NCBI GenBank assembly: GCA_023079485.1
Contig: CM041092.1
Span: forward strand, 13,157,127-13,221,126
Length of the DNA stretch: 64,000 bases
Direction: 5' to 3'
From: Archilochus colubris
Lineage: Eukaryota; Chordata; Aves; Apodiformes; Trochilidae
A program made the translations under genes and the position numbers. Positions 1 through 14,070 of this stretch are shown piece after piece. The stretch's first letter is position 1, and every line of letters starts with the position of its first letter. The notes under the pieces are model-generated. The model made no database searches, was not told the origin of the DNA, and was given only the letters and a program-made list of their open reading frames with translations.

Positions 1-3000
1 AATGATGAGTACTGAGATATCTAACAGTCAAACTCCTGAGAGGAGCACCTTTTCTCATGCACCAGTATCGTATGTGTAGTGATAGTAACCATTTGCACAC
101 AAGGGTGAGTATTTCTGAAGTTCTTAGAAAGAGCCATTAAAAAAAAAGGAACTGCCTGTCTTTAGGAGCCTGCACATCTATATATAGCAGCACAAAACTG
201 GTCTATAATTCTATTCAATGGCACAGCTCATTTCTAAAGTTGTACTTTCCTGGATGCTTTGAATGAGAATGATGCTTCTAATAGCAATCTAATATGATAG
301 TAAATGTCTACTTAAATCATAATTTAAGGATTTAGTACCTGAGTTTAGGAAAGTAAATCTCACTGTACGAGAAAGGCCAAGTTGTGAAGGCCTGGATGGA
401 GCCCAAAACACTACCAAAGGGAAAAAAATCATAGAGTGATAAAAAGCCCTTTAAACGGTATGGATAGTAACACATATATTCTTCTAATGAGGCAGGAGAA
501 TAAAATTTAATTCACTCAATATTTAATAGATTTATTAGTAGAATTAAGCATATTTGAGAGCTTTATTAAGGAAACTCTAGGACTTTAGCTGGATTTGGAA
601 GGATTGCTTCTGAACCAGACTTTTCCTGTTAATGTGCCATGTGTATTGCAACAGCTCACTGCTCTTCCCATGGTCCCAACATTCTGTGCTGTGCTCTGGT
701 GAGGTTTCACAACTTTGGATGGTATGGAAGACACCCTTATTGCATAAGGGGCCTAGAGATATTTTCTGTGTGCTTTAGAAAAGCTCTTGAGAGACACAAT
801 CCTTAGCTATGCGTTCCATCTTACTTCCCTCATCATTAAATAGTTCTCTGCTCTGTGCAGGAGACTGATTTTGCCAAAGTCAAAAGTGGTGGAATACAGA
901 AGTTATAGAAAGAATTGTTATACTTGGAAGACACTCCAGAAAACACTGTTTGAAATAAAAGCAAAAAAGTAGTCAGTGGAGGGGATAATCAACAAGGAAT
1001 TCATGTGGAAAGTAGATTATAAAACTGAAGGATTCGCAGTCAGGGAGAAATCTGGCAGAAAAATGGAGAAAATTTGTAAAGAGAGCTTTTGGAACCTGTA
1101 TTTCCTTTTCCTTTTTCCTTTTTTCCTTTCTCCTTCTCTTTTTCTATACTTTTTCCTTTTTTAGCCATTTCCTTCCACTTTTTCCTTGTTTCCCCTTTCT
1201 CCTTTCCCCCTAATGGAGGGTTCAGAGACCATTTATAAGGTAAGACAAAATGTTACAAAAGAAAATGGTATGATGGAAGTTATTATGAAAGGTCAGGGAA
1301 ACAGATGAGAAGAAATACTTGAGAGCCACAAGACACACGAAGGAAAAGAGGTTTGGAGGCTTCAATATGATGGAAGAAAATGATTGAAATACAAAGAGAA
1401 ATGAAAGTGAAGACTCATGATGGATAAAGTTAATAAGGCACAGTGAATATGACAGATACGTATGGCACATGTGGCATTCAGGACTTCCTCTCTTAGCTTC
1501 CACCTGAAAGGCTAGAATATACCACTCACATTAGGAGTAGGTAGTCATGAGAAAATTAAGAAACTATGATTAATAGAACAGAGTAGTCTAGGGTATCAGG
1601 CACTAAATTATACATCTAATCTCAAAATATTGCTTGTTTCTTTAATTGTAATTTTTTATGGGAATTAAACAATAGCCAGTATGAGAAAAATTATCAGGGT
1701 AGGGTATGATAAGAAATAATTGGAATTTAATTTTGCTTGGAAAATGTCTTTAAGCAAACAAGAACTCTGAGTAGAACGAGGCAGCAATGATTTCCATCTC
1801 CTGTGAGATGAGTGAAAAAAAATCCACTTCAAAAGAGACTGAAAAATCATAATCTTAAAAATGTTAATAAAAAGATGAATCAAAAGAAAATGAAAATGAA
1901 CACAAAACAGTGGAAATGACTTGATAATACCAGCACAGAACAGTTCAATATTTAACTTTTAACTAATTTTAAAATTTATTCCAGAACAAACAGATATTGA
2001 TAATGATAAAAGAAGATCCTTGTGCTCTGAAAACACTGAGAAGATCCCCTAAGGCAATTCCAAAACTTACTCATCCATTCAGACTGATCAGTGAACTTGA
2101 GTGCTTACAGAGCGATTTTGACTTATTCAGTCTCCAACTGACATTTCTTCAGCTGTAGTTTTTCTAGTCATATAATCCTTTCCATTCATCTGCTCTGCTC
2201 TCCAAAGAGCAGAGCAGGCTGAAACCACTCTTTCTATTTTGCTTTCAGTCCTTAAGAAAATATCTTGGATTTTTCATTCAAGAAAAAATCACTCTGAAGT
2301 GTTTCAGTGAGTTTTAGCACTTTAGTTGCTCACAGGGCTGGGAAGCTTCTGCTCTGTGGCAGATCTGATCTCCTCTGCCTCTCCCATCCTACTCACTCTG
2401 GCTGTTTTATATATTTCCATAGAAATGTGGGAATTTCTCTGCCACTCTGATATCTGACCTTTTTGCTTCAGTTCTTGTTAACATACCTGCACTGGGAAAA
2501 GCCCTGGCAAAGGACACACAATTATACCAGTAAAAAAAGAGTAATGTCAAGGTTTTTTTGGTATAATTATTCTGCTCAATGAAGTAGCTTACAGGAAAAA
2601 GCCTTTTCTCCTGAATTTCTGTTCTCTTGAGCTTTGAGATGTGGTAAAAGCAAACCTCTCTAGGACAAGGCTTCCTCTTGTATTTGTTGAACACCTAGCA
2701 CAACAGAGTCTGTCTTTACTGTGGCATTTAGGTGCTTCTTTAATACAGCTAATAATGAGAGAGAATGAGAAACAAGGAAAATAGCACACAGCAATTTGCT
2801 GAAGTAGATTTCTAAATTTGTTTTATTTCACCTGCAATAACATTCTCCATATTTATTACTAACCTTTTCCACTGAGCTCTGCAATCATTAGTCTGTCTAG
2901 GTAGTATTTATAATTGTGGGACAGACTCTGGTGCACCAAACACATTATAACTTTCAGAGATACTTCTAACCAACAGTTAAGCATGAGCAGTAAAAGCTGA

Positions 3001-6000
3001 CCTGAAAGGTTTCCATAATTGCTATAATTATGCAGAAGCTTTAAAATAAAACATCATTCTCCCTGTCCCCCTTCTACCTTTGAAAATTCATTGCCAAGGA
3101 AGACAAAAAGGAAATGTTCACTGGAAGGGTCACTTGCTTCAGACTGTGATGATTTTGATTGGAAATTAAAACTATAGTCATTATAAAGTGGATACAGTAC
3201 CTAATTATAATGTTAGTTCTTGTGGTAATATATATTAATAACGTACCTCATTTATATCACTTTTTTTTGTGGAACAGGATTACAGGGGATGGGGAAATTT
3301 GTCCTGGTTATAACTCTTTAAAGTTACTGCTGGAATAAAGCTAGAGCTGATAAAACTCAAATCCTATCACAGCACTGAAATAAAAGCTTTGTAAAGATGT
3401 GAGAGAGAGGAAGAACCCTTTAAGAATCTCTTACAACCACAGACCATTTTGAAGCTTTGAAGGTCACAAAGAAAGATGCTTGCAGATGCAAAATATAAGG
3501 AGGTCCTGTTCTGCAGGGTTGTAGGCCCTGGGGACAACAGCTCCTTGCCAGTTGCCCTCAGCAGGCAAAGTGGGATATGAGAGGCCATTAATTCATTGCA
3601 ATATGTGGAACATAAGTCAGTTTTTCACTTTCCAATATTAAAATTCATGTCACAAAAGCTGCAGGAGAATTTCAGGCTTCAAACCATACCTTTGTCTAAA
3701 CCTTTTGGTCTGCCCATAGTAATGGAGACGAAGCTCCACTGCAAGAGTGTGGGGCAGGAGACTGCTTTTTTTCAAAGACTCCTTTCAGGAGTGTGATGCT
3801 GTAGTTTCAGCTTCCCCAGCACACAGCATAGCAACAGCCAAGGTCTGGTGGCTGTTCCAGCCAGAAACACATCTCTATGCAGAGCTGATTTTTGTCAAAT
3901 GGGAGAACATCCAGCACACATCCTGAGCCATGCAAAAGCTTTCTATTCTGTTCACACAGTAAGAATCTATGGTGAGAGTGGCAGAATTTTAGTATTTCAA
4001 TGTTTTTGGTGGTCAAAAACCAGCAAAACCCTCCAAGGATTTATAAATGCTTGAGGAAATTCGTTGTTCACTACCTAGTGAAAATGATGAGTATTAGTGG
4101 CTTATATTCTACCTATATCTTATAAAGAAATCAGTAAATTCCACCCTTACACTTAGATAGCAAAAAGGGATGGAAAAATCTATTCCAAGTGGGTTCATAC
4201 TACAGCTGTGGATCAATTAAACATGGTTGAATTATGTAGAAATGGGCAAATTTTCCTCTCAGAGGTGTCAGTACCAATCTGTTTCAGAGTGGTTCTCAGT
4301 TTACATGTACAGGAGAGAAAGCAGAATTTCACCAATATTAGGTGATACATAAATAAAACAATTAAGCATCTAATATACAAGGAGAAGAAGTATAATAAGA
4401 AATAGATATTTAGAAAGCAACTATATAAAAATATATCCACAATGCTACAGAAACAAATTTTCTGATAAAAAGTTCACAGATAGGACAAGTAACTTCACTG
4501 ATATTTAAAATATGATCACCAGAAGGAACAGCCTGCTGGGACAGCAGGCATTTTTAATGATGCTTACGTCTCAATTGTCCCTGGGTTATGCTGTTATACA
4601 AAGAATAAGTTTACCAATTATTTTTTAAACATACATTATAAAAATGTGGAGGGATGCCACTGCTACCACTACCAGGAATAGTGTCACAAAACCACACCAA
4701 ATTGGGAGGCATTTTGAATGTGGATCCAGAGGAGTAGTAGCTCTTTTTGTGGGTAGTCTTTGCACGCCTCTTCTCCCTTCTTCTGAGAAGTAATCTGTTA
4801 AGCCCATTATCCTGCCTTTTCAAGCCAGACAGTGAAATCCCAGTTATTTCACTGTCTTGGAAATCTCCTTTAGCCATAGAGAAGTGGGGTAGCAACACAG
4901 CAACTAGGTGGCTGCAAGTGGAATGTCATCAAGTGACACAACTAATGATGCAGAGCATGTCTGTGGCCATAAGGTCACATTTTAAAAAATTACTAGCTAC
5001 TGAGTTCTGTTCTATTTGTTTCTTACATGGCAGCTGTCATCTTTGCATCAGAGCCCTAGTGATTTTCATGACACCTATTCTTTGTGACACCAAAAGATTT
5101 GCTTTTTATACTGTGTCTAATGCATTCTTGCACACTTTATTCTGACTCCAGGGTAGTTTATTTGGCAGCTTTATCCTGCAATCACTCGGTAGGTAATTAT
5201 TACCTAGAACAATGAACAACTCATCCAGCAACACTTGGAAGTTCGCTGATGGTAACAGAGAGTTTTGTTAGCATTTATTGTGCTTATTTGAAGGTGACTA
5301 TTGAGCCTTTGAGCTGTGGTGTTTTTTTGATGACTTGTAATTATAATGGCATGTGGGAGAGCAGAAATATTCCTCCTCTGGACATTTTTTTAGAAGTCTT
5401 TAATAGAATGGGTATTGATTACAGCTTTTTCCAGCTTTCAGAAGGAACTATTTATTTCTCCATGAGTTGAGTGATCTCAACCAACCTGCCAAGTCAAAAG
5501 CTTTCATGCAGTCGATATGGTATATCTAATGTCTCTGGTTTGGGTCCTCTGTCAATTCTATAATTGTCTTTCAGCTGAAAAATTCCTCCCTATATTGCTT
5601 AACCCAGTGTGTTCTGGTTCTGTTTCACTAGCCAGCACTGTTCTCTTCTTCTCACCCACAATGAGGATTTGCTTGCAGGACAATGAATGGATAAGCAAGC
5701 AACTAATGAATAAGCAAGCAACTCTTGCTAGTTTTTGTCTCCACTGCCTGTTTTTACAAACAGACCAACAAACCTTCTTAAAAATATTATGATATCAAGC
5801 ATCATCTTATCTGGTCACTGTGTTCTGTTTGCCTGCTTAGATGGCACCTCATGCTGGTGATAATGTTCCTTTTTTTAAAGCAATTTCTTCTATAGGAGTT
5901 TAATTTGGGCACTGTGATGCCTGCCCATCTGTAATTCTGAATTTTTTCCCCATTTTGAAGGCAGACACACCAGTTTCCTCATTACGTAGCTCTTCAGCTG

Positions 6001-9000
6001 TGTACACTCTTGGTGTGTAAGGCTCACATCCTTCAGGACTACTATTATCAGTGAAATTTTTAAGTTTCTCAGACTTTCCTCTTATCCATCAAATTTGAAA
6101 AAAAATAATAAATTTACATTTATCAACGAAAAGGTTTAGAGGTAACCTGATCACAGTCTGTAAGTGCTTTGACAGGGAGGAAATTGATGAAAGTATAGGA
6201 ATCTTGAATTGATCAGAGAAGGTGACTCTTAGAGTTCCAGGCTAAAAAACAAAGTGCACATTTTCTACAGTGTTGATGATGAGCATCTGTAGGAATGAAT
6301 TACCAGCAGAATCAGTGTACTCTCCATACATGACATACTAAAATAGAAGATATCTTTTTTGAAGCACGCAGTACATGTCAAGCATGTGGATAGAGAGCAA
6401 AGATTACTGCAAATTCCATGACTTGAGCTGCTCAGGAGACTAAATTGTGTACATTAATATCTTTAAAGGCTGAAGAGCCTTCTGTCAGTTTTCATCTCTA
6501 TAATCTGACAGTTAGTTTCAGACACAAATTTTGAGAAAAGAAACAAGTCAACCAAAACAGGCCCCAAGCAGAACTGTAGTGGAGACTGAACTGCCTCCTT
6601 TGGGTGTATTTTTCCATTCCAGGTATCAACATTACCAATGCTCACTTCTGCATCAGTGGAAGTTTTAGATCTGCTCTTGTATGACTTTTAAACAAGAAAA
6701 TTGCACGTTATGCATAAATTCACTTTTCATTAGTTAATATTAAAAATCTATTTTGTTGAATCACATAGCATTTCGTCTTAAACACTTTCTGGATTGTCAT
6801 TTTGTTTAAATATGTTGGCTGCTGGCAATAATATTTGAAAATTACATAGGGCCATCAAAAATGACTACATTTGCAACTATGATATTTAATCAAACATCAA
6901 AATATATAAGAGGTATAGCTTTTCATTAGTGGCTTGTAGATAGAGTTGTTGCTAATGTCATTCAGCACTTTGAACATTCTGAGCCATGTCTACTGTAAAT
7001 CTCTTCAGTTCCAGAATTATCACTTTATCTGGATAACAGATTTGTTTAGAGCAACATTATGATTTTGAAGTTAATTCCTTGAATGTCATTATTGTGCACC
7101 AATTTTGTTTGAAGAATGGTTTTAGTGCATGCAAACTTAAATACTTCCAAAGGAAATTGGTCTCATATCTTCAGTTATCATCTCACATGCTCCAATTCAG
7201 TAGAAAACAGAAAGTCTACATCAAGGATGTTTGGGATCTATTTGAATGGCACATGTATATTAAGAACATTTATTACAAGATACCACACAAGAACTGGTTT
7301 GACAGTCTGGATCCAGCTAAAAGTTTTGCTCTATGGACAAGTTGCACTTTTGCTAATTTACTTGTTCATTTGGACATGCTCTCTGATTACTGTATTGTAG
7401 ACTTCCTTCTGATTCCAGTGCTGTCAGTGAGAGCATTAACCACAGGGTTTAAAATCTGCTTTCTGCACTGTCTTGCAGAATACACAAATTCCCTAATTTA
7501 AAAAAGAAAGAGCACTGCTGATTGAGGATGTTTTGGTTTCAGCAACCCAAAGTTAGGTGGAGTCACTTTAAATTCCATGCTTTAATTTCATGTAGGTGCT
7601 CAGAGACAGAAAGAGACATATAAGGCAATTTCTACCTTTGAAGAAATCTTTGTTAAACCAATTTTAATTTAAAATCAGTTAAGTTTCACAAAAAGAAAGT
7701 TACACTTGCAACAATCTGAAATCCTCTTCCTTTCAGCATTCAAATAAGATACTTCATCTGTCAAGATAGCAGCTTTCAATTTGATAGTTAATTTTTCTTT
7801 ATACATAAGATATTTCATCCATTTTAGAGCTTTATTCATCTTTGCAATTAGATGTCTCTAGACTGTCTTTTATATGCTGTTAAAATATTCTTTTGACAGT
7901 GCTTGACTTCACATACCCATTCTTGTCTCCAAGTATTCACCAAATGTTCTCATTCTGCATTGACCACCCTTAGGTATCCCCCTGTTGTTTTGTCACTCAA
8001 ATCTCAAACTGTTCACTGATGTCTCAGCAGTGAGTGCATATATCTATTTTCTGCTAACTATACCTTCCGAGCTGTCTCATTTGGGGTTCTATTTCTGAGC
8101 TTTCTTATATGCTCTGTTGACTCAAGTGAACTTCAAGTTTTCATTTAGGCAACTCTATTTTTTAAATTTTAATTATAGTTTCTCTTCAAGAACATTTTAA
8201 ATTTTTTTCTTTCCAAAAATCTATCATTCCATTTAATGTCATCTTCTGTTTTTAAAAGGCTGACAGTTTCTTATGGTAGCCATAAAAATTATGTGATACA
8301 CTTGAGCTCATGACTCATATTTAGAATGAAGTAAGTTGGCTTTTTACCTCCTTAGTAATATATGCAATTAATCTGATACCTACAGTGAGATCAATCTTAT
8401 TGCAGGTCTAAGCAAGCTATTTGCACTGCTACTGCTATGACCTCCATCAGTTTAAAATCTAATTACACACGCTATTCTTGATTCCCCTCTCTTTAGATAA
8501 TGGATCTCGTTCCGAATAGACACTTTTCTTCCTTAAGTCTAGTTTTGATCTCAGCCTCCAAACACTGCATCCCAGCTGTTGTGCACGTAGGTGCCAAAAC
8601 CTATTACTTTAGCATTTTGCATTTTTTTCCTCCTCTATGCTCCTGTGATCAGACTTATAGACACTTCAGAAGACTTGAAATTCAAACAGGGTTGAGATCT
8701 TAAAGCCAACACTTCTCTGTGCCATATCTGCAAGTGTATTATCATTAGAAGTAATTCTGTTTGGGTTTTGTCCTCTGTGATTTTTAAGCAAGGGATAAAT
8801 CTTATACAAAATATTTAACAATTAAAAAATCTGTAAAAATTCTGACTGTACCAAAACTAACATTGATTTCAGGATTCTGTAGAATACCTCTACAAAGGTT
8901 TGAACTTGTGAATCATCACTAAAGGGAAATATTCACTTCCTACCATTCCAGTTCTGTGAACTATTTGCAGATTTCAAATCTTGCACTTTATCAAGTACTG

Positions 9001-12000
9001 TCTTTGTAACATGTATATTTGGTTTTTATTTTTATCTCTATGGCTTCAAAATATAACAAAACAAAACACAAAAATCCTTTTCAAACCATCAGCAGGGCAT
9101 GCTGTATTTTTTACTTCTTTAACACAAATATATGAATAATCACTGTGCAGTCACAAGCTGAAAAGACTTTCATTTTCTCATTTGTACCTTTCAACTGAGC
9201 TGGTCAGAAACACATAGTCACCATGTTCTCCAGCCCTGAGATCTGCTGCAAATACTTGTTTTGGGTGATGTTTAACATGTAATTTAAATAGTGATAAATT
9301 GTCAGAGCAGAGCTAATAAGCAAAATATATGTTTCACTGTGGAAGCAAAATGGAATTTTAAAATTTCAGATATAAAATTTCTGTCTCAAACTTCCAAGTC
9401 AAAATAATTTAAATCTTGTGCCTCCTGAGCATGTGCAGATTAGGATTATACACCTACAAAAGATATATTTTCTCCTTATAACTAATTGTAGAATTATTGG
9501 TAGGTGCTGTGTATCTACAGTGCAAATATTTCCAAAATTATGTTAAAATAGTTGGTATAAAGCTAAATGACTAAAGCTGTCAAGGTGTCTTGGCTAGGCA
9601 ACTTTTTGTAATTCAAAGGAGTTTCAAGAGAGGGAGAGTGGCTAAGATTTTCAGGAGCTCCTAATGCTTTGGGGTACTTCTTTGTTCTGGAATCTCCCTT
9701 GAGGATTTTTTAGGGTTCCTCATTTTATTAATTTTGATGAGACATTTCCTGAAAATGTTTCAAAAACTGGCATTGGAAACTTCAGAGCACTTTAAGATCA
9801 GCTTTGAAAATTTATTATGACATTTTCTCAAATTAGCACTTGCTTGGCTATGCTCTGGAGAAGACAGCTTTCTCAGGTCTTTTTAGTCTGCAGTCCTTTG
9901 CTAGCTTGTAGGAGGGAAAACAGGGATTCACTGAAATGTTTCTGTCACTTTCTAATCAAACATAAAGAAGTTATCAGTGCTCAAAGGGAGACATCCATGG
10001 TATTAATATTTCGTTCTCTTTCAGACAGAGAAGCAGTGAAATCTGCCTTCCCATATAAAGCAGTTTAGCAAATGGTAATCATCATTGCATCATACAAACA
10101 ACTGAAGAAGGATTAGAGAAAAACATTACTAATTGGATCAATATAATCCAATTTCTCCTTCCTTAATTAGAAAGTGAACTACATAGACATTCTTTACATC
10201 TTCTTCCATGTAATCCTATCTTTTATATTCACTCTTATTCAATTTTCATCAAAAACATTTGATAATTCTACGGAGTCTTTCAGTTTGGCTGCTTAACACT
10301 GAATGTAGTTATTCATGTGAAATAAGAAAAAACAGACATAATAGAATATTTTCCCTCTGTAAAAATAGTAATTTTAATGTTTTGAAATGTGCCTAAAATA
10401 TTTAATGAAAATATATATTATAGGTTATAAATTATTTCTATCCTTTAATGAAAGCAGGTTTTTAATATGTGAACATGTGTGGCTCTGCAATTCTGCAGTA
10501 AAAACTTACCAGCTGCAAAGTATTAAAATGTAATACCACTGAGGCTAGAGTGACAAGCCAAAGCCCTAGTCAGAGTTATGAAAACTCTGTTAATATAATG
10601 TTAATAATGAAAGTAGAGGAAGATTTTAAGGAGATCTTACCGTTTACTTTCAGGAGAGAAACAACACCATGTGTACAGAGGATTTTGTAGCTTTCTACTG
10701 TTGTGGGTTGTTTTTTTTCAAGTGGCTCATTGTAGTGCTTCCTATCTTCTGCGTAATTCTTCTTGTGGATCATGTCTATTTAAACTTCAAAGTAGGAGGT
10801 TTGCAGCTTGGAGCTGTAAGTATAGTAAGAGACACTGCAGTTTTGGCTTGCATTATGCAAATGTCTTCTGAAAGAGGAACATAAGTCAGCAAATAATAAA
10901 ACAATGACATATGTCATCCATGGATCTGTCATTTCAGTTTGGCCATTTACCATTGTATTTTGAAGATGACAAGATATCTATTCCACTGTGATCTATTAGG
11001 ACCCACTGCCAGCTGAGCTGGTAAGAAGCTTTTCTTTCTCTCTGGGAAGGAAGTCTTTGTCTTCCTCTTTCTCTCCTCTCTTTCCTTCCCTATGCCCTTC
11101 TCTTCTGCATCTTATGCTCAGCCGCTCCATTGTTTCAGGAGAATGCAGCTGATGTTTCACCTTGTTTTTCTGCTACCTGCACTTTCCATTCAAACCCCTG
11201 GTCAGTTGGAAAGAGTTTTTTTGAAGATCAAAGGTTTTCCTGACACTCCTGCATGAAGGTAAGCCAGGCCTCTCTTTTTCCAGGGATCCTGTAATTCAGC
11301 ACTTCTTCCTGACTGTTCTTCTGACAGTTCACAGTCACTTTTTGCACACTACGAAAAAAGTGTTTTTGCATTAACATCAGCTTCATCAGACATTGCCCTT
11401 ATTCCTCAATTCTTCCCATATTTAATAACTGCTCTTTTTTTAACCTTTTCCTTATTTTCTCATAGCTTTCCTTCCTCCTTTCCTTTTTCCTTTCCCTACA
11501 ATGCTCCTTGGTCATGAAGCAGTTTGCTTCATTTCTACTTATTTGAGATGCCTACTATTCTTTTTGCACTTTACAGAAGACATAGGTATCTTGTTGTGAG
11601 AGGACAGGACTCCCAGGCATGCCAACACAACATGCTCAAGTCTGGTTTCTTATTATGTTTGTGTATTGCTGAAAGTTTTCAGACTTGAGAAAAACTCTAT
11701 TAAACTTCACTTTTACATGAAAAGATCATAGAACAAACACTCCTAACAAAGCAATTTATAATTTTCTTTTTCTTAAAGTAGAATTGTTTTTTATATGAAC
11801 AACCATAGTGTTACCATTGTACCCAGATCAAGAGATTTATTTATAGGCCTACACACTGAAAGAAGAACACAATAAAAACACTGGTGTGATGAAACCAGGT
11901 GGAAAGGAAGACATCAAAATGAATTACTACAATAAATTTTCCAACCAAAATAAATAAATCACAAAATCAAGAGGAATGTGGAATTTTTTGACAGAACTTA

Positions 12001-13349
12001 TTTAGTGCACTGTTAATAATTTTCAAGACTACTTCCCCAGCAAAGGGGTACTATAATACATAAAGTCAACATCCAGTCTCTTACAATTTCATATCAAGAG
12101 TAATTACAGATAATGGTTGGCTATTCTTTTTTGCTAGCTTTCTTCTGTATAAATAACCCACTGCCAACAAGCTAGGATTTCTCAGTGTCAAGTGATTTGA
12201 TTTAATCACAGATAATCATCTGTTGATTCTTCCTGATCTAAACAGGGTGTCTTGAATAAAAGATAGAACATGAGAGGTAGGTGGTAAAGTACATGAAGTG
12301 CACAAAGATTTTACAAAATGGCAAAAATTAAAAACTAAATTAATGACTGAAGGATAGGTTTTCAAAAGGCCATTTAAAGCCAGAGTATTGAAAGATTAAC
12401 TCTCACTTTGGTGCCAAACATCCTCTATAAGCAAATAATTTTGTTTACATTTTGTATTTGCAGTAAACTTTACAAATTATTTTAAGAACTTGTAGCTCTT
12501 TTAAACATTATGTAGCTAACAACAACAAAAAACTACATTTCTTTAGCCAATTTAACAGTTCTTTTGGCAATACTAACTTGATAGTCTATTCTATCAATAC
12601 ATCACAAAACTTTTATAAGAAATATTTCAGCATTCAGTTTCTCCAGAAATCAGCACTTTAAAAAGTTTTTAACAATACTTCACTTAATGCTGAAATATTG
12701 ATGTTACTTGAGTTTCCAGATAGACACATCTTATTTTGTTAAAGAACAAAGTCTTGAAGCATAGATGAGAAGTACCATTTACTTTGTACTTATTCAAATG
12801 CAGGTAATACAGGGACTGTATAAACTGTGATGAATAGACCTAAGGACTGAGATGGCATTTTTTCCACCAGGTTTCAGCTTATTGAATTTAATGTTTAATT
12901 TTAGACTGTAAGATAGAAGTGGATGGTGTTGGGAAGCATTCAGGTTTCTAGTCAATAATACACTTAGTAAAAAAGATTTTCTATCAAGTTGTGGACCCTT
13001 CTGTTTCCAGTCAAGCAGAGAGAAGGGGCAAGCAGCCCAGTGGCACGTACATATTCTGGTTCAAGCTGCCAGCTGAAGATAGAAAACTGTGTCTGATCCT
13101 TCTGAAGCTTACATTTAAAATGTCTGCAGAGTTTATTTCTGGAAATGATACGTCAGAGGAAGCTGGAAGAGTTTGACTGCAGTATCAATATATTTGGCTT
13201 AATTTGTGCCAGGGAAGGCAGCAAATGCTCATGTTTGAAGGACTTCATGGGAGAAGCAAGGTGTGAGAGAAATCCTCCAGTAACATGGGTGATATATTCT
13301 ATTTGCCTTGCACATTCAGTGCAGTATTACACAAGGGTGGCTCAATACT
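1..13349. other. Non-coding AT-rich DNA, no gene recognised
   Basis: I find no recognisable exon, RNA gene or clear mobile element here. Open frames on both strands are short (the longest is about 140 codons at 7079-7501), lack recognisable domains and have no codon structure that persuades me. The stretch holds scattered A/T homopolymers and pyrimidine-rich tracts around 1095-1212 and 11030-11510. It could be intergenic or part of a long intron. Ancient, highly diverged repeats could be hidden here without my seeing them. Confidence 0.6.
1095..1212. repeat. Polypyrimidine low-complexity tract
   Basis: About 118 bases of nearly continuous T and C built from degenerate CTTTTTC and TTTCC units, followed on the same strand by a purine-rich stretch (about 1255-1400). 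It looks like ordinary degenerate microsatellite sequence. The short ORF that overlaps it encodes only F, L, S and P residues and is not a gene. Confidence 0.7.
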
Positions 13350-13628
13350 CACAGAAAGAGAGTAATCTGGGCTGGAAGGGACCTTTAAACATCATCTAGT
13401 CCAACTTCCCTGCAATGACCAGGGAAATCTTCCACTAGATGTCTTCCATCCCACCTGACCTTGATCACTTCCAGGGATGGGGCATCTCCCATTTCTCTGG
13501 GCAGCTGGTCCCAGTGTTTGACCACCCCCATCATGAAAGAGTTCTTCCTTATATCTAGTCAGAGCCTACTCTGAGTCTATTTTAGACCCTGAGTTTAAAA
13601 CCATTATCTCCTGCTTTGAGAGGCCCAG
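13350..13628 (-). mobile_element. CR1 LINE 3'-end fragment
   Basis: Read on the plus strand, the block from the GCTGGAAGGGACC motif through the ATCTAGTCCAAC motif and the CAGCTGGTCCCAGTG-type segment is the reverse complement of a CR1 3' untranslated region and the last codons of ORF2. CR1 is the dominant avian LINE; its 5'-truncated copies keep the 3' end, as here. The usual terminal octamer repeats are degraded. It is broken next to the LTR fragment that follows. Confidence 0.85.
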
Positions 13629-14070
13629 CACCCACCCTGCCTGTGGCTCTTCGGCCCTGGTTCAGTCCGGGCCCAGCCGGTACCAGTACCGGTACTGTGG
13701 CTGTGGCTGTGGTGAGCAGAGGACGGGTCACGTGATCCGGATGGGCCAATCACAGCGCTCCTGAGCAGGGCCCTCAGCACAAAATGGCGCCACAGGGAGG
13801 AGCGCGGCTCTGGCCCCGGGCTGGGGCTCTTTGGTTGCCATTGCTCCCTCTGCTCCTGCCTCCTCTTTTCTGGTTGATAATTGTTTACCAGCTGAGGAGT
13901 GAGGGGCTCTTATTTACATATTTCTGTATATTTGTACTTTGCTATACTTGTTAGTATTACTACTTCATTTACCTCTTCCCCAGCCTTATTCCTCTTGGGA
14001 AGGAGTTGTCCCATTGCTACAGTCCCTCCTAAAAGATCACTCCCCATATTTCTTATAAGTCCCCTTCAAC
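13629..14070 (+). mobile_element. LTR fragment of endogenous-retrovirus type, GC-rich U3
   Basis: A CpG-rich block carries a CCAAT box (GGGCCAATCAC near 13745) and, about 40 bp on, CTCAGCACAAAATGGC. This order matches the U3 of the LTRs at 51-55 kb read on their own strand (GGACCAA, GTATTCC, CTCAGTATGAAATGG). Further on, TTACATATTTCTGTAT and TATTACTACTTCATTTACCTC match the R/U5 part of those LTRs. The two sets are therefore related, but here the LTR points the other way. The ends are not clean: no TGTCCT or AGGACA terminus is visible, so I treat it as a truncated or diverged copy lying between two CR1 fragments. Confidence 0.6.

Noticed and set aside
7079..7501. 140-codon ORF (+)
   Set aside because: AT-driven, rich in F/L/Y/K, with an overlapping 94-codon ORF in another frame; consistent with chance.
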